DNA of 64,000 nucleotides from Nissolia schottii (Eukaryota; Streptophyta; Magnoliopsida; Fabales; Fabaceae), in assembly GCA_003254905.1 (NCBI GenBank), contig QANU01098899.1, positions 396,854-460,853 of the forward strand, given 5' to 3'. Numbering within the stretch: the stretch's first letter is position 1; each line of letters begins with the position of its first letter. The translations under genes were made by a program, and so were the position numbers. Below the pieces are notes generated by a model that saw only the letters and a program-made list of their open reading frames with translations, did not search any database and was not told the DNA's origin. This document shows, piece after piece, positions 38,793 to 51,400 of the stretch.

Positions 38793-39070
38793 GGATTTTT
38801 TTCTCTTTTGCCATCACTGTTTAAAAAAATTAGCAAATTATCTTCGTTTTCAAACTATTTACTTAAATACCACGGTTTGCGCTGACGTGGATTCGACACC
38901 ACGCGTGGCATGCCACGTAGGATTCGCCAATGAGGTTGGCGAATTTGACCTGGATTCACCTATGTGCTTGGCGAATCCTTCACAAAAAAACACCATTTTA
39001 CACTAAATTCACCAATAAGGTTAGCGAATTCATATTAAATTCGCCTCCCCTATTGGCGAATTCCAACCAT
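38793..39070. mobile_element. Truncated MULE with a hairpin array (relative of 54415-55454)
   Basis: It begins GGATTTTTTTCTCTTTTG, identical to the end of the element at 54415, and continues with the same TTTTCAAACTATTTAC and GCGCTGACGTGGA words. Then come the palindromes CCACGCGTGG (38899) and GTGGCATGCCAC (38906). Four short hairpins follow with stems of ATTCGCC/GGCGAAT type at 38922-38944, 38952-38978, 39005-39030 and 39038-39062. No matching right-hand end was found downstream, so the copy is one-sided. Confidence 0.75.
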
Positions 39071-39952
39071 GGAATCTTTTACTCATTTGCCCCTAATATA
39101 TGGGCTATTTCCTAAACCCATACACCAAACACCCCTATAAAAAAATAAAAATGTTACATGTACACCCAATTTCATACACCCATACATACACCATTAATAA
39201 TGCACAAACTTTATTCTCATGAGTGCACAAACATTACAAACTTGTAAATGATACTCTCAACTATACTTAATTAAGTGCACAAACATTACATGAGTTAAAA
39301 CACAAACTTTATGTATATAAGTACAAGATGTATGTATAGTGTATGATTTTTGGTGTACGTGTAGCAGGACTCATAAAAAAATCATAGTCGTTGAAAAGTT
39401 GGTTTGGACCTCATGGTTCATCTGAAGCAACAGTTTACATTACTAGGCGAATGAAGAATTTTTTCACAATAAATATAGCGACTTCTTGAATAAATGGTTG
39501 CTCGAGATGGGAAAGAAGTGCAACACTAAGAGAAAACCCCACCTCCACACCCCTTTGAGACCTTACAATGCACGGCCAGACACATGTAGAAGCCTCATTA
39601 AACTCTTATTAAACGTCGAATGCATAAGAATGTTTTCATTTTTTTGGCTTTGATACTCTTTGATTATTGGTTTATATTATATTTTAATGCGCTCTTTTAA
39701 TCAAGAATTGTCGTCAAAACTGTATACTTCTAATTTTAGCAGTGATATTTGAACATTTTAAAGTTATAGATGCTCTGATCAACACTCACAAACATTCACT
39801 AGAGTATGTGGCTTACTATATGGACACCCTCATGCTCACTCACAAAATTAAGGGATTCCAATCACTCTATTATGACATTTAAAATAAACAATTTTTAAAC
39901 AATTACACTCATTGAGGTTGGGGTTTTGATAATAAACTTCACATTTTTATAA
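39071..39952. other. Intergenic, no gene seen
   Basis: AT-rich DNA. ACAAACATTACA-like words at 39190-39310 recall the minisatellite at 8697-9010. Confidence 0.5.
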
Positions 39953-40247
39953 TGTTAGAGTTGAAGCACAAACAGCACCAGCAGCTGAGTAACAAAACAG
40001 GACAAGAGAAGCAAGGAGTGCATAAGCTTGAGGACCAAGTAACTTGACAGCTAAGAAGTTAGTTAGAGCTGTTAGAGAGGTAGTTTGTAGCTGTTAGCAA
40101 CAGCTGTAACTTAATTAATCTCCAAGTAACACAAAGATACATATATGTATATATATCAGCAATGTAATAGTAATGATCAGATTATTGATCATTCTTCTCA
40201 ATTCATTCTTCATTCCCAATCTTTCTGCTACTGCTGTACTTTTCACA
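39953..40247. mobile_element. Solo LTR, Ty1/copia-like relic
   Basis: A 295-bp segment begins TGTTAGAG and ends TTTTCACA. TATAA stands on both sides (39948-39952 and 40248-40252), a perfect 5-bp target duplication. The inside has the AGCTGTTAGAGAGG and GTTAGCAACAGCTGTAAC style and the TATATATCAGCAATGTAA block often seen in short copia LTRs. No internal region is present. Confidence 0.8.
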
Positions 40248-43200
40248 TATAATCTCTATAAGTGTGCTTATTCAAAAGTTGTCCATAATATCATTTTTCT
40301 AAAGAGTTCACCATATACCTGCATTGTTTTCCTTCTAAATGTTCATCTTCCTTGAATGTTGGGGTGGTTAATTACCACATCAAAAATTATTTCCCTCTTT
40401 TTTTCATTTATTTATGCATACCTTTATTTATTATGTCAAAATAGAATAATAATTAAACATTAAATTTTAAATAACTTGATCATATAATTATCTCTCTCAA
40501 AACGTAACATTACAAGAAATACACGTTATATATACTAGCAAATTTTCACCCTATATGGGTAGATATTTTAATTTCCAACAAATATGACGATGGATGGTAT
40601 CTGGCGATAAGTCTCCCTTCAATCCCTTGCTAAGGTATTGTCATCAAATATTATATCCGTCACAGAGTTATTGACAAACGCATATGTACCAAAAACAAGG
40701 GTGATGAATCAAATAATATGGACATTTAATCGACAGATATATTTATCGATAACTAAAGCAATAAAATATTATTTATTATTAGTGTAAAAGCTCATCATTC
40801 TATTTGATTTAAAATGTATCATATTTGACAGGTTCAATAATCAAACTTTAAGTTATTTGGTCATAAAAACTCTAATAATAATATATATTATTAAGAATTA
40901 TCTCTTGACATAAATTCTTAAATATAACTTGTATTTATAGTTGCATGTAATAAATATATATTGAAATTGGCTTCTGTTGCGCTGTATGCTGCTGCCTAAT
41001 TTCACCCTCAAAGCAAAGCAGGAGGACTCAGAGAGAGTAGCTAGAGTGTCTTCCAGAAGGTACGTTCCATTCAATGTATATGCTATGCCTATGCATGCTT
41101 GTTGGAAGCATTATATATTAATTCATCTGCCTTGCGCTTTCTCTGATTGCACGCGTTGCAAATTTGCAGCACACAGATATCTGTTTCTGTATATAGGCGA
41201 ATTTGCAGAACATGTCCCTTTTTTTCCTCATTAAACATATATATAATGAGATATATATATATATATATATATTAATATATATTAATATTTCCCTGTTTCT
41301 ATATATATTAATATGTCCCTTTTTGCAGAACATGTCCCTGTTTCTATATATATATATATTAATAAATATAAGTTTTGAAATCATATTTTTAAAAGTATAA
41401 TGCTCAAAAATGTCATTTTTTAATATCTTATAAAATTTGTTTGTTTCACAATTAAAATTTATGAGAATATTTTTTAATGTTCCCAAAAATAAATTATAGA
41501 CATGTTTGGTTGTCAATACATATTTTTAGAAATATGAATGATAATTATCAAAACACCCTTAATAAATTTATCTATATTATTATTATTATTATTTTATTTT
41601 TTAAAATAAAATTGAGGATAAATTAGTCATTTTTGTACAATATTCTAATTCTCATAACATGATAACAAATCAATCCCGACCTTTGAGGTGAGAATAGAAA
41701 TACATAGAAACTTGGATTTATAACTTTTCTGTGAATAATTTGTTTCTAAAATCAAATTTTTATATCTTGAAACAAATACAATAATTTTCTAAAAATAAAT
41801 AAATATACTTTGTTAGTATAAGGATCGAATATGAGAGATAATAACCCACCTAAAGCTGATTTGTTAGTATAAAACGTGTTTTTATTTACTTTAAGGCCAT
41901 CTAAGAATTACTTCTACATTTTTTTAAAAAAAAACATCTAACTTCTATTCCCATATATTTAAAAAAAAAAACAAAAAACATGTAATTACTAAATGAATGG
42001 TGTTGCATGATTTTTATTTCTCAAAAACAATAGTAATTATGCATAATTTGCATTAAGACATTTGGCAAAGTAAGGAGAAAACAAATTCATCCCACCCCTC
42101 CTTCCCCCTCTCTCTTTCATCTTGAATGTGCTTTTTCTCCACTTCCTTCTACTACATTATTAATGTTAACATCCCTATCTATCTCTTCTTTGCATGTATT
42201 TCTTATTTGCTTTTAAAATTTTAGTTGACCAAAATAGTTTTGTTTTGCCAATACATGCGTCCAAGTGGGGGCAATTGAATATATATAATACGACCCTTGA
42301 GAGGGAACTTTTTTGTCTCCTATTAATTTTTTTAAATTCTTGCTGGGCTGTCCATGACAAAATCTCGTACTATGATCTTAGATTGTCTTCCTGCCTTAAC
42401 AAGTTTATGCAAGTTACAAAAAATTCTTCATGTCAATAGTGTTGTTGGTTCCTCTTCCTACTCTCTTGTTCCAATCATAACAGTAGCGTAACCCAGATTT
42501 TCAATAGGTATATTCTTATCCTTTAAATGTAAAAGCGTCATTCCCATATTGCAGTAGTTAATATGGAAAGACAAGTAAGAATCATTATTATTCCCCAAAA
42601 TTATGTGTGGAGACACCTTGTGATTCATGATAAATAGATAGATAAGTATGTGCTAGGAACACACCCACCAATTAAGCTTTAGTGGGTGGACCATTCTAGC
42701 TAGTTGATAAGAATTTGGGGGCATCTTATTTTCAAATTACATATATTTTTTCCAATTAAATGTAACTTTCAAGCATACTAGACAATTCATGAAGTGCCTT
42801 TCACATCATAGCATAAAATAGATAATCAATTCCATCAGACACTTCATGTATACGTGTTTTTACTCACACTTTTGCAAATTTTGCCCCACATGCGGTGAGA
42901 ATCTCTGGTCAAATTTGGTGATTTATAACGTGGTACCAATCACCATTACACTCTTTCAAAATCCTACGAGGTTGAAAATATAACAATTTGATAAATAGGG
43001 TTGATACAACGGGTAAGGAATGATCTCGTGTTTCACAACAACGTGAGTTCATTTCTCGTAATTGATGTAAGGTTTATTTTGTAAGTAGTTTATAGGTATT
43101 TCTATAAATGGTGAAAAGCTCTAAAGAGATATATGAACCTTGGTTTAGGTGAAGGTGATTTCTCATATGCTATATGAAAAGTAAATATCCTACTAAATTT

Positions 43201-43504
43201 TTTTTATTTTTAATAATTTTTAAAATTAAATTCATCGAATTTTGTCATTATTTCATTTTTATATGATCTTCATAATTTTTTCATCAATTATACCATTAAA
43301 ATAATAAACTTGTAAAATATTTAAAAATTTGTGAATCATTTGAGTGTATGATACACATCTCTACAAATATTATATTAAATCATGAAATGATGACAAAATT
43401 TAATGAATTTAATTTTTAAAATTGTCAAAAATATAAGAATTTATTAGGAAATGACATTTACCTCATAAGATAGGTAAGAATCCTCCGCAAGTGAAATGAC
43501 CCAC
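40248..43504. other. Gene-free stretch, about 3.3 kb
   Basis: AT-rich DNA. Three copies of a CATGTCCCT-containing word and TA runs lie at 41198-41360. The short frames here are not convincing genes. Confidence 0.55.
41198..41360. repeat. Local repeats with TTTGCAGAACATGTCCCT
   Basis: TTTGCAGAACATGTCCCT occurs at about 41203 and again at about 41322, and shorter TTCCCTGTTTCTATATATAT versions lie between and after them. TA microsatellite runs separate the copies, which suggests slippage or duplication within the locus. Confidence 0.55.
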
Positions 43505-43896
43505 TGTTACGGACTGGACCTCAAAGGCCCATTCTGCGGAACGCCCGCGATCACCCACAGCGCAGTCCAACTAGAAGATAATGGTTTGTACCCGCAGAAC
43601 GGCCAGAGAGAGCCAACGCAACCCGAGCCGACCCCAAACTGACAAGCTATCATCACGCCCCGTGACGGACTATCACTAGCGGGCATCACGCCGCGATCCC
43701 CGGAGGCAAAACAGGAAGGATATCCGCGAGATTGAGGAAATCACGGATACCATCCAGGTATATAAACAGGGCCAGCCAGCCAGGTACACTCTCAACCCTT
43801 TACTGACTTAGGCATCAGAATCCTTGTAGGTACCCGCCCCGGTCGACCATCATCCTCCACGGAGCTCCAGCATCCGAAACGTACCACTCAGGTACA
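43505..43896. mobile_element. Solo LTR, Ty3/gypsy-like relic
   Basis: A 392-bp GC-rich segment begins TGTTACGGAC and ends CTCAGGTACA. CCCAC stands on both sides (43500-43504 and 43897-43901), a perfect 5-bp target duplication. It has a TATA-like GGTATATAAACAGG and GACTTAGGCATCAGAATCC, followed by TTGTAGGTACCCGCCCC, as in gypsy LTRs. It is clearly related to the LTR at 37267. GC content contrasts with the AT-rich flanks. No internal region is present. Confidence 0.88.
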
Positions 43897-44417
43897 CCCA
43901 CCATGAATTCACCTAAACCTTTTATGTTAGAAAAATACAATAAATTTAATATAAAATGATAAACGTTGATGAGCAAACCCCGCATGAATAAAATTTTGGG
44001 TTACGCCGGAGATGAAAGTGACATGGCCAATTTTCTAGGCTGGATCGGCGATGGTCCTTTTCATGAAGTAGCTGTTCTTAGTTGTTAATTTTGTAACAAA
44101 AAAAAGTATCAAATATATTAAGAAACTGATGAACAGCAACATCTATTGTATGCTTGCCAATTTCACTGTTTCCTTTATTTTGTGTGTATGTGTGTTAGGT
44201 TACAAAAATCAATGCTTACTTGATAAAGCAGAGAGTCTGAAACCCATCAATGCCTAAACATAGGGGATCACATATATATAATTCATGCATTTTTTATGCC
44301 TCTTGTTCCGGTCTTTATATGAGATCTGAATATATATGAACTAGCTAAAACTAGTTATCTTACTTAACATGAAAAATAATAGTTAGGGGGTAAAATACAT
44401 GATAATTAATCTTGTTC

Positions 44418-44464
44418 AAATATAAAATATAAAATATAAAATATAAAATATAAAATACAAAATA
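44418..44464. repeat. (ATAAAAT)n heptamer microsatellite
   Basis: About six perfect copies of a 7-bp AT-only unit, the last with one substitution (ATACAAA). Confidence 0.85.
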
Positions 44465-46087
44465 CCTTACGACTCTGCCCCATTGAATGGAGATTTGCTA
44501 GGGCACACTGACTCGTTTAGTGGACCTGTTCTGAAAGAGTAGTACTGTTAAGTAAATGTTGATAATTGAAGTGTTGAACCCTTTGGTTCTGGCATTATAG
44601 GAAGGTGGGGGGCGGGATTTCATTAATGGTGTAAATTGTGAAAACCGTTGAACAGAAAGAGGACAATTCGCAATAATAGATATTTGAGTTTGGTTGTCAC
44701 CTTAAGAGCACAGATATCTTGTGAGACTATCACGCACATTGTAAATATTGACACAAAGACACTCGCATGACAAGTATCGTACGTGTTCTTAAGTGTCTAA
44801 ATAAAAAGAAAAACTCATGATTAGTTGTGTCTAAACATATTCGAGTTATATTTAAAATTTTTTTGAATTGTATTGTATCTAAATAAAAAATATTTTAAAT
44901 ACTAAATAATTTATAATAATATGAACCCTTAAAAAAATTATCAAGTATTAACACGTGCAAATATTTTAAATATTTTATATATTTTAAAAGGGATTTAAAA
45001 AGTATTAAAAATTAATAATTTAATATTAATAAAATTATTAAAACATTATTATAAATATTTAATTTTAAATTTACATGTGTTATATCTTTGTCCTATAAAA
45101 TTTTAAAATTAATATGTGAATACATAGAGTGTTATATATATTATATCCATGTTTCTTATGTTGTGACTGAATTAGAAATAGGGTTGTGTTATGCAGCCTT
45201 ACTGTCTATGGGACACATCCTAAATTGACACTTCATTTCTAATCGAATGACATTATAACACGGCTCCCACTACAATGGAATTTTATTTCAGTGCTGATGT
45301 TAGATGAAGTGAGACTGCCTAATGTTTTACACCCAATGAGTATAATTCACATCTACGATAAATAACTCCTCTCATTCTTAATGCAGTGCTTGTGAGACAA
45401 TTAAAATTTGATTGAATTAGGTTCACTTTAAATTGAAAATAATGTACAATTAAAAAAAAACTGATTAGTATTTAAAAATGACAACTGATATTTTTCTCTT
45501 TAGAATAACCATAAAAAGTATACTTTTATACTTCCTATTCAGTAGCAGTACCGATGATGGAACGTGGAAGTACAATTCTAACTTGTAATGGCGTGCATTT
45601 TTGTCCTACCCTCTCTGCTCACTCTCATGTTCTTTCATAACAACATTAAATACATATGCAAACACAAACTCATCTAAGACTAATAGTTAAGAATGGGAGA
45701 TATGGAGGAAATCGCAGGATCATTTATTTAACCACGGTAAAGGGGATTGTTTTATGTCCAATAATTTGATTCCGATACCAACTCGAGTCCCTTAACAACG
45801 TGATTCCGGATTCGACTTTAAAATAATAATAATACTATTAAGAGGGGGTTTTGAGCCTTTCGGCTTAAGCATCTGACCGGATTTCGAAATTTAATTTTTC
45901 AGTTACAAGGTGAGATGATACTCTAATAAAAGTTATTTGATTCCAAACTGAATTTGATAGGGAGGAGAGAGGCTTTTGTGACAAATTAACTTTCAAGTGG
46001 ACCCAATCTTATTTATGTGATAGTGCCAAGGATTCAGGAACTTTAACTCCAAGTAGTAGGACTTAGCCCTGCTATATTCTGAACCAT

Positions 46088-46089
<2 letters not shown>

Positions 46090-46138
<49 letters not shown>

Positions 46139-46158
46139 NTATATATATATATATATAA
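46090..46158. repeat. (TA)n microsatellite
   Basis: An alternating TA run of about 69 bp, with one undetermined base at 46139. Its length is probably not reliable in the assembly. Confidence 0.95.
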
Positions 46159-47498
46159 ATATAAGAACAATTTATGGTGATCACACACTACTTGATTCAT
46201 GTCACATTAAGCAGCAACTACCATCTAACTAATGAGTTCTCCAAGCTTATGTAATTTCTCTATTGATCCCTTGAAACCTGACTTCAGAAAATCACGAGGT
46301 TTAGGATTCGTGTGTAATTAATATTGCTTAACCGTAGGGGATGTCCTTGAAATATAAATGGAATTTCATATCTTAGCTTCAATATTAAGGTATGCTAAAA
46401 GAAATTCGAGAAAGTAAGAGAGATGTGAAATGAAATGTATAAAGATATATGGTCGATTTGATTCTTTTAGGTAATCAGAAGTTGCCCAAGTATTTATTTA
46501 TTTATGCATGTCACCCCGCAAGAAAATTATTAAGGAAAAAAAACTGTTAATGCATGATGTCAACTAAAGCACTCAATTGCAAAAGGTGATATGATGTTTT
46601 TCTTTTGGGCAAAAAGCTCTGGTTACTTGTACACCATCGGTTGCTTAGGCTAGGAATTTTGGATGGGTGCACTGAATGGGTAATTTTGTAATTTCCAGTT
46701 GCCCTTTGATTTAGGTAAATTCACATTTAAATTGGATGGTTATAAGTCTGGGCAACGTGCATATATAGGAGCTAAATCTGCCCGCATTTTCTCTTTTCTT
46801 GAGGAAAAACAAAGCACAATACTCATATCTTTGTGTTTTCTAACTGAGATTTTCTTGAACATGTTTTCTTCGAGATTTTCAAAGTGCAATTAAATGTATG
46901 GATTATATTTCTAGATCATGATTGAGGTAATATTAGGTTAAGATTTGGTTAAACTTTGAGCAAGTTACATTAAAAGTAAAGTATGATAACTTTTGTTATT
47001 TTAAACTCAAATTCTTTGCCTGTGATATTCAAATAAAGAGATTTTTTTATCTAGTGTGAATGAAAAGAAAAAAAAAAAGAATAAATTTTAATCTAATCAT
47101 TCACTATTATGTGTGATTTTTAAAATCATGATTATAAAAGTCAATTTCATGATTGGCCATTAAATTCCTAAGGAAATTTTTTACATTAGGGTACATTGTG
47201 ATTAGCCATTAGGTTTTTGCATTTTTTCTTTGTTTTCCTTCCATTAAAGATGGATTAATAGAATGCAGCTTACTTTTCAGTTCTTGGGGGCAAAAACTGT
47301 TACGTGACTTTTTGACCAAGTCATCACTTAAATCTTAATATGACCGAGCTATGGTATGGACTAGTAGGCTAAAAAAAAAAAAAATTCCCTAATGAATATT
47401 GATACGGTGTTAAGGGTTTTGACATTTAGGTGGGTTTGGGGGGAAAAATTCCCAAAATATAAGTTAGAATGAGAAATTATGAAAATATGGAGCAAATT

Positions 47499-47585
47499 TC
47501 TGAAATCGCCACGGGGGTGGCGATTTCAGACTTTAAAAAAAAAATTCAAATGTCTGAAATCGCCATAGGGAGTGGCGATTTCAGA
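47499..47585. repeat. Pair of perfect hairpins (GAAATCGCC type)
   Basis: Two hairpins stand 22 bp apart. The first (47499-47530) has a perfect 14-bp stem TCTGAAATCGCCAC with a 4-base loop. The second (47553-47585) has the 13-bp stem TCTGAAATCGCCA with a 7-base loop. The TCGCC/GGCGA core is shared with the hairpin arrays of the MULEs at 38793 and 54415, but no terminal repeats of that family were found nearby. Confidence 0.85.
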
Positions 47586-48487
47586 TAAGAAACTTATGCA
47601 TTCGTAATTTTTTTGAATGGACCATATTATGAGAATACAAATATATTGAGGCCAAAATCCTCAACTTTATTTCCCCTTCTTGCTGAAATCATGGCTTGAA
47701 AGACGCCACAGAATAAAAGGATCATAACTACAGTGATAATCATATAAAATTCTATTCCTAGACTTTAAGCTAACATTAACTATAAACATTGGTAATGTTA
47801 CCACCACTAGAGCAAGATTTTCTCACATAAATGTTGTAAGTTCAAAGTGAAAGCACAAATTGATACAGATACAATCATACAAGGGCTCAGATTGCCGAAC
47901 AAGGTACCATACTTTATGGTAGATCACGAGATTTTATACGCATGTACAATTAACAAATATGTACAACAGTGACTTAGGACCACATCACTTATGACTCCAA
48001 CAACAAAACAACGATATTTTTAGAGATAGCTGACATCCTCCTAAAAACAAACCTCTCCCCCCTACAAAGAAACAAAGCCACTAAATAAAGCAAACAAAAA
48101 CAGAAGTGGAAAATAATTACCCTACATAATGGGGAGGGTGGCAGTGAGGTCCCATGTTGAACTTGACCAAAAAGAAAAAAAGGCTTGACCCTATGACACA
48201 AATGTTGATACATCAAAAAGAAAGTGATGAAAGGAGGTCAAAATGTCCTCAGGATCAGCATCAGCAACAGAAGAGGGAGGAGCATGTTTTTTTTTTTTCC
48301 TTTCAAGTTACTGATAGAGTGTTTGGATTTCCGTTTTAGTGACTAAAAATGGATTATGCAACCCTAGAAGTAAGAAATTTTCACTTCTGCTGGGGCTCAG
48401 AATTGTTCTAGGAATGTCTCACACGAAAACCAAACATGCAATAGGGCAAGAAAGAAAAGAGCCATGAATAACCAAAAAAATTTATCA

Positions 48488-51400
48488 TTATGATTTTCCC
48501 TTCCCTGCAGCTTCGCGCTGATTACGAAAATGACTGAGAAGCTGTTGTGCCTGCATGTATTGAAGCAACATGTTAGCTTTTCTTCCTCATTTTAGATCCT
48601 GTTCATGGCTTGAGATACTATATGTCATGAACACAAATGTTTGTTAATGATATCCTTTCATGTTTCAATTTCCATGCCGAAAATAAACATCTCTTTCATT
48701 ATGCAATTCGCTTTCTCATATCTTTTGCTTGAACCGACTATTTTACCCAGAGATGGATAACAACACATGGAAATGTGGCAAACTGAATGGTATATGAACA
48801 ATCACAAAATTTAAACCATCGACATAGACGACAATTAGATCCATACCTTTTCCTTTGCTCTTGGCGTACCAGACTGAGATAATGCAACTAGGGACGGCAC
48901 GGCTCCTTCTTGCAGAACGAGGGTACAAAACTTGGAACTGTGAAGGCATAGTTGCAAGAGAATGGAAGCAGCATTTTCCTTTCCCCTCTTAGAACCTGAC
49001 TCAACAATTTCAACTAGTAAGGGAATGCCCCCTTCCCTTGCGATTTCCAATCGACCCTCCGCAATTGTGGACAGGTTTGCCAGAAGAGCAACGGCCTTGT
49101 CAACCATTCCATCAGCAGGGTCCAATAACAGAACCAGAGACTTCACAGCTCCGGCTTGAACTATCCGAGCTTTATTCTCGTGAAATATTGATAGGTTAAA
49201 CAAAGCTGTTGTGGCATCCTTCTTTCCCCTAATAGTTCCTGAGGCTAGAATATCCACCAAAGCTTTAACCGCACCAGAACGGCCAATTTTCGCCTTATTG
49301 TTTTCTATTACGGAGAGACTGAATAGCGCTGCTGCAGAATTCTCCTTTGCCCCTTCATTTCCTGTCTTCAAAACATGGATCAGTGGTTCAATGGCTCCTG
49401 CTTCCATAATCAAAGCCTTGTTGTCTTCGTTAATCGACAAGTTCAGCAGAGCTGTCACGGCATGCTCTTGTGTTATCTTCACATCTGAATATAGCAGCGA
49501 AAGCAATGGCTTAATTGCGCCACGCTGCCCCACAATGATGCGGTTTTCCATGATATGCTTAGTAAGGAGCCTCAATTCTTCTGCAGCAGCAGTTTGCACT
49601 TCATTTTCCTGACAGTGAAGGTCTTCAACCAACTTATTGACGTGAGATGCGGTAGTCAATTCATCAGATTGCAAGTTGGAAACAGGACGGGAATTGACTT
49701 TTGAATGGCTATTAATGATAACATTATCATTTTTATTATAATTATTTCCATTCTCCACCACTCCAATTTTTGATCTGGGGCTTTCTCCGGTTAACTCCAC
49801 ATTTTGATGCTTATTAGATGTAACTGACACCCCTTTCGAAACTGGAAGTACATAATCAGCACTCGAAATAGAACTTGAATATGATTCACTTCTGCTGTGA
49901 CTGCACGAAGGTGCAGGGGATTGTTGCTCAAACTTTTCTGTCTCTCCACTCCTGCCTTCATTGGATACTCCGCTTAATCTGAAAGAGCTATCGCCATTTT
50001 GCTTCTCAAATGCATTTCCAGCTTGAAGAGATGATCTCGAAGTGGAATTGCTACTACGCGAGGACCCAAAACTACACACACGATCTAAATCTTGAGGCAG
50101 CGAATGATCTGAGGGGGATGAAATAAGCGCAGAATTGTTGAGCTTACTGGGAAGTTTGGCATTATTTTCCTCACACCAACCTGCTATCATAGCTTTCACA
50201 GTATAATTAGGAATGAGATTTGTATGGGTAAGTCTCTGAAGAGTCTTGGGACAAACAGTCAACCCATGATCAAGCCAATTTTGGATGGATTGCCTCTCGT
50301 ATGTTTGACCCGAAGCCACGATAACAGGATCCAACATAAGGTCCAACGACAAAGGACATCGAAAATACGGCGGGATCGAGACACCACTCTTGACTTCGGG
50401 GCAATCATTTTTCATCACATAATCACGTAAATCACAGACGAGATTCATGATTTGGTTGATTTCATCCAGGTCCCCTTTCATTTTACTGGCTTCAGCATTC
50501 AACCTTTCCTTTTCCACAGCAATACTTTCTTTAAAGAGCTCCTGGTTTGATGTAAAATTAAGTAACTCGATAATTTCCTTTAGATGATCATAGCAAGGTC
50601 CAACATTATCCCTTTGGTTTCTAAGTGCTGCTTCTATATAGACCACTGCTGTTTCCTTCTTAAGACACTTAAGTTCCTGCATATGGTGCTGAAAAAGTTG
50701 CTAGCAATTAGTCTTATATCAATCCACAAGACGAGTTTAACTTCAGTTTTTCCCCCTTCCTTTTCCCTTGGAAGAGCAATGGTGATAGGAGAACAGTGGT
50801 CAGGAAACAAGCAATTTCCAACTTAGGACATACCTGAAGATTAGATAACAATGAAGCAGATGAAGGCGACTTTAGAGATCTAGCTATCACGTGACAAATC
50901 TCAAGTGAAGCGCCCTGTACCTTGATCAGCAATTCCCCACTTTGGAGGACCTGAAAATAGAATAACCCCAAACAAAACAGTTAAGAGTTTGCAATCAACC
51001 TCTCCCATAGAAGAAAGACAGATAGGGCTATGTATTGGTGGTTAATTGTTTGCTTTCAACCTTCAAGTGCATACAAAGAGCAATAACTGAATAGTGGTAT
51101 TAGTTTGACCATACGAATATAAGTAATTGCTTACGCTGCAAATCTTGCTCATCTTTGGGCCCCATTTTTCAATGAACTCTCTAGCTTCATTAACCAGCAT
51201 ATCCAATTCTTCACATTCTCTGTAGAGATTTTCCTCCAAAGGGATTTTGTAATCCACAACATCGTCAAGCACTGGTTTCAAATGCTTCAACACACCGACC
51301 ATATTATTGAAGTTCTTCTGAAGGGGCATAGGTTTTACCGTTTGGCAAGAAACTAGATGAATGAATCGAGAAATGCTGTTGATAAGACATTTCACTGGAG

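Larger units (their letters stand above)
43902..48487. other. Gene-free stretch, about 4.6 kb
   Basis: AT-rich DNA downstream of the U-box gene. It contains the heptamer array at 44418-44464, a long TA microsatellite at 46090-46158 and a hairpin pair at 47499-47585. The 3' untranslated region of the U-box gene lies at the right end. No gene is recognised. Confidence 0.55.

Noticed and set aside
49211-49612. Plus-strand frame of 133 codons within the U-box gene
   Set aside because: It is antisense to the ARM-repeat exon and has no recognisable protein features.
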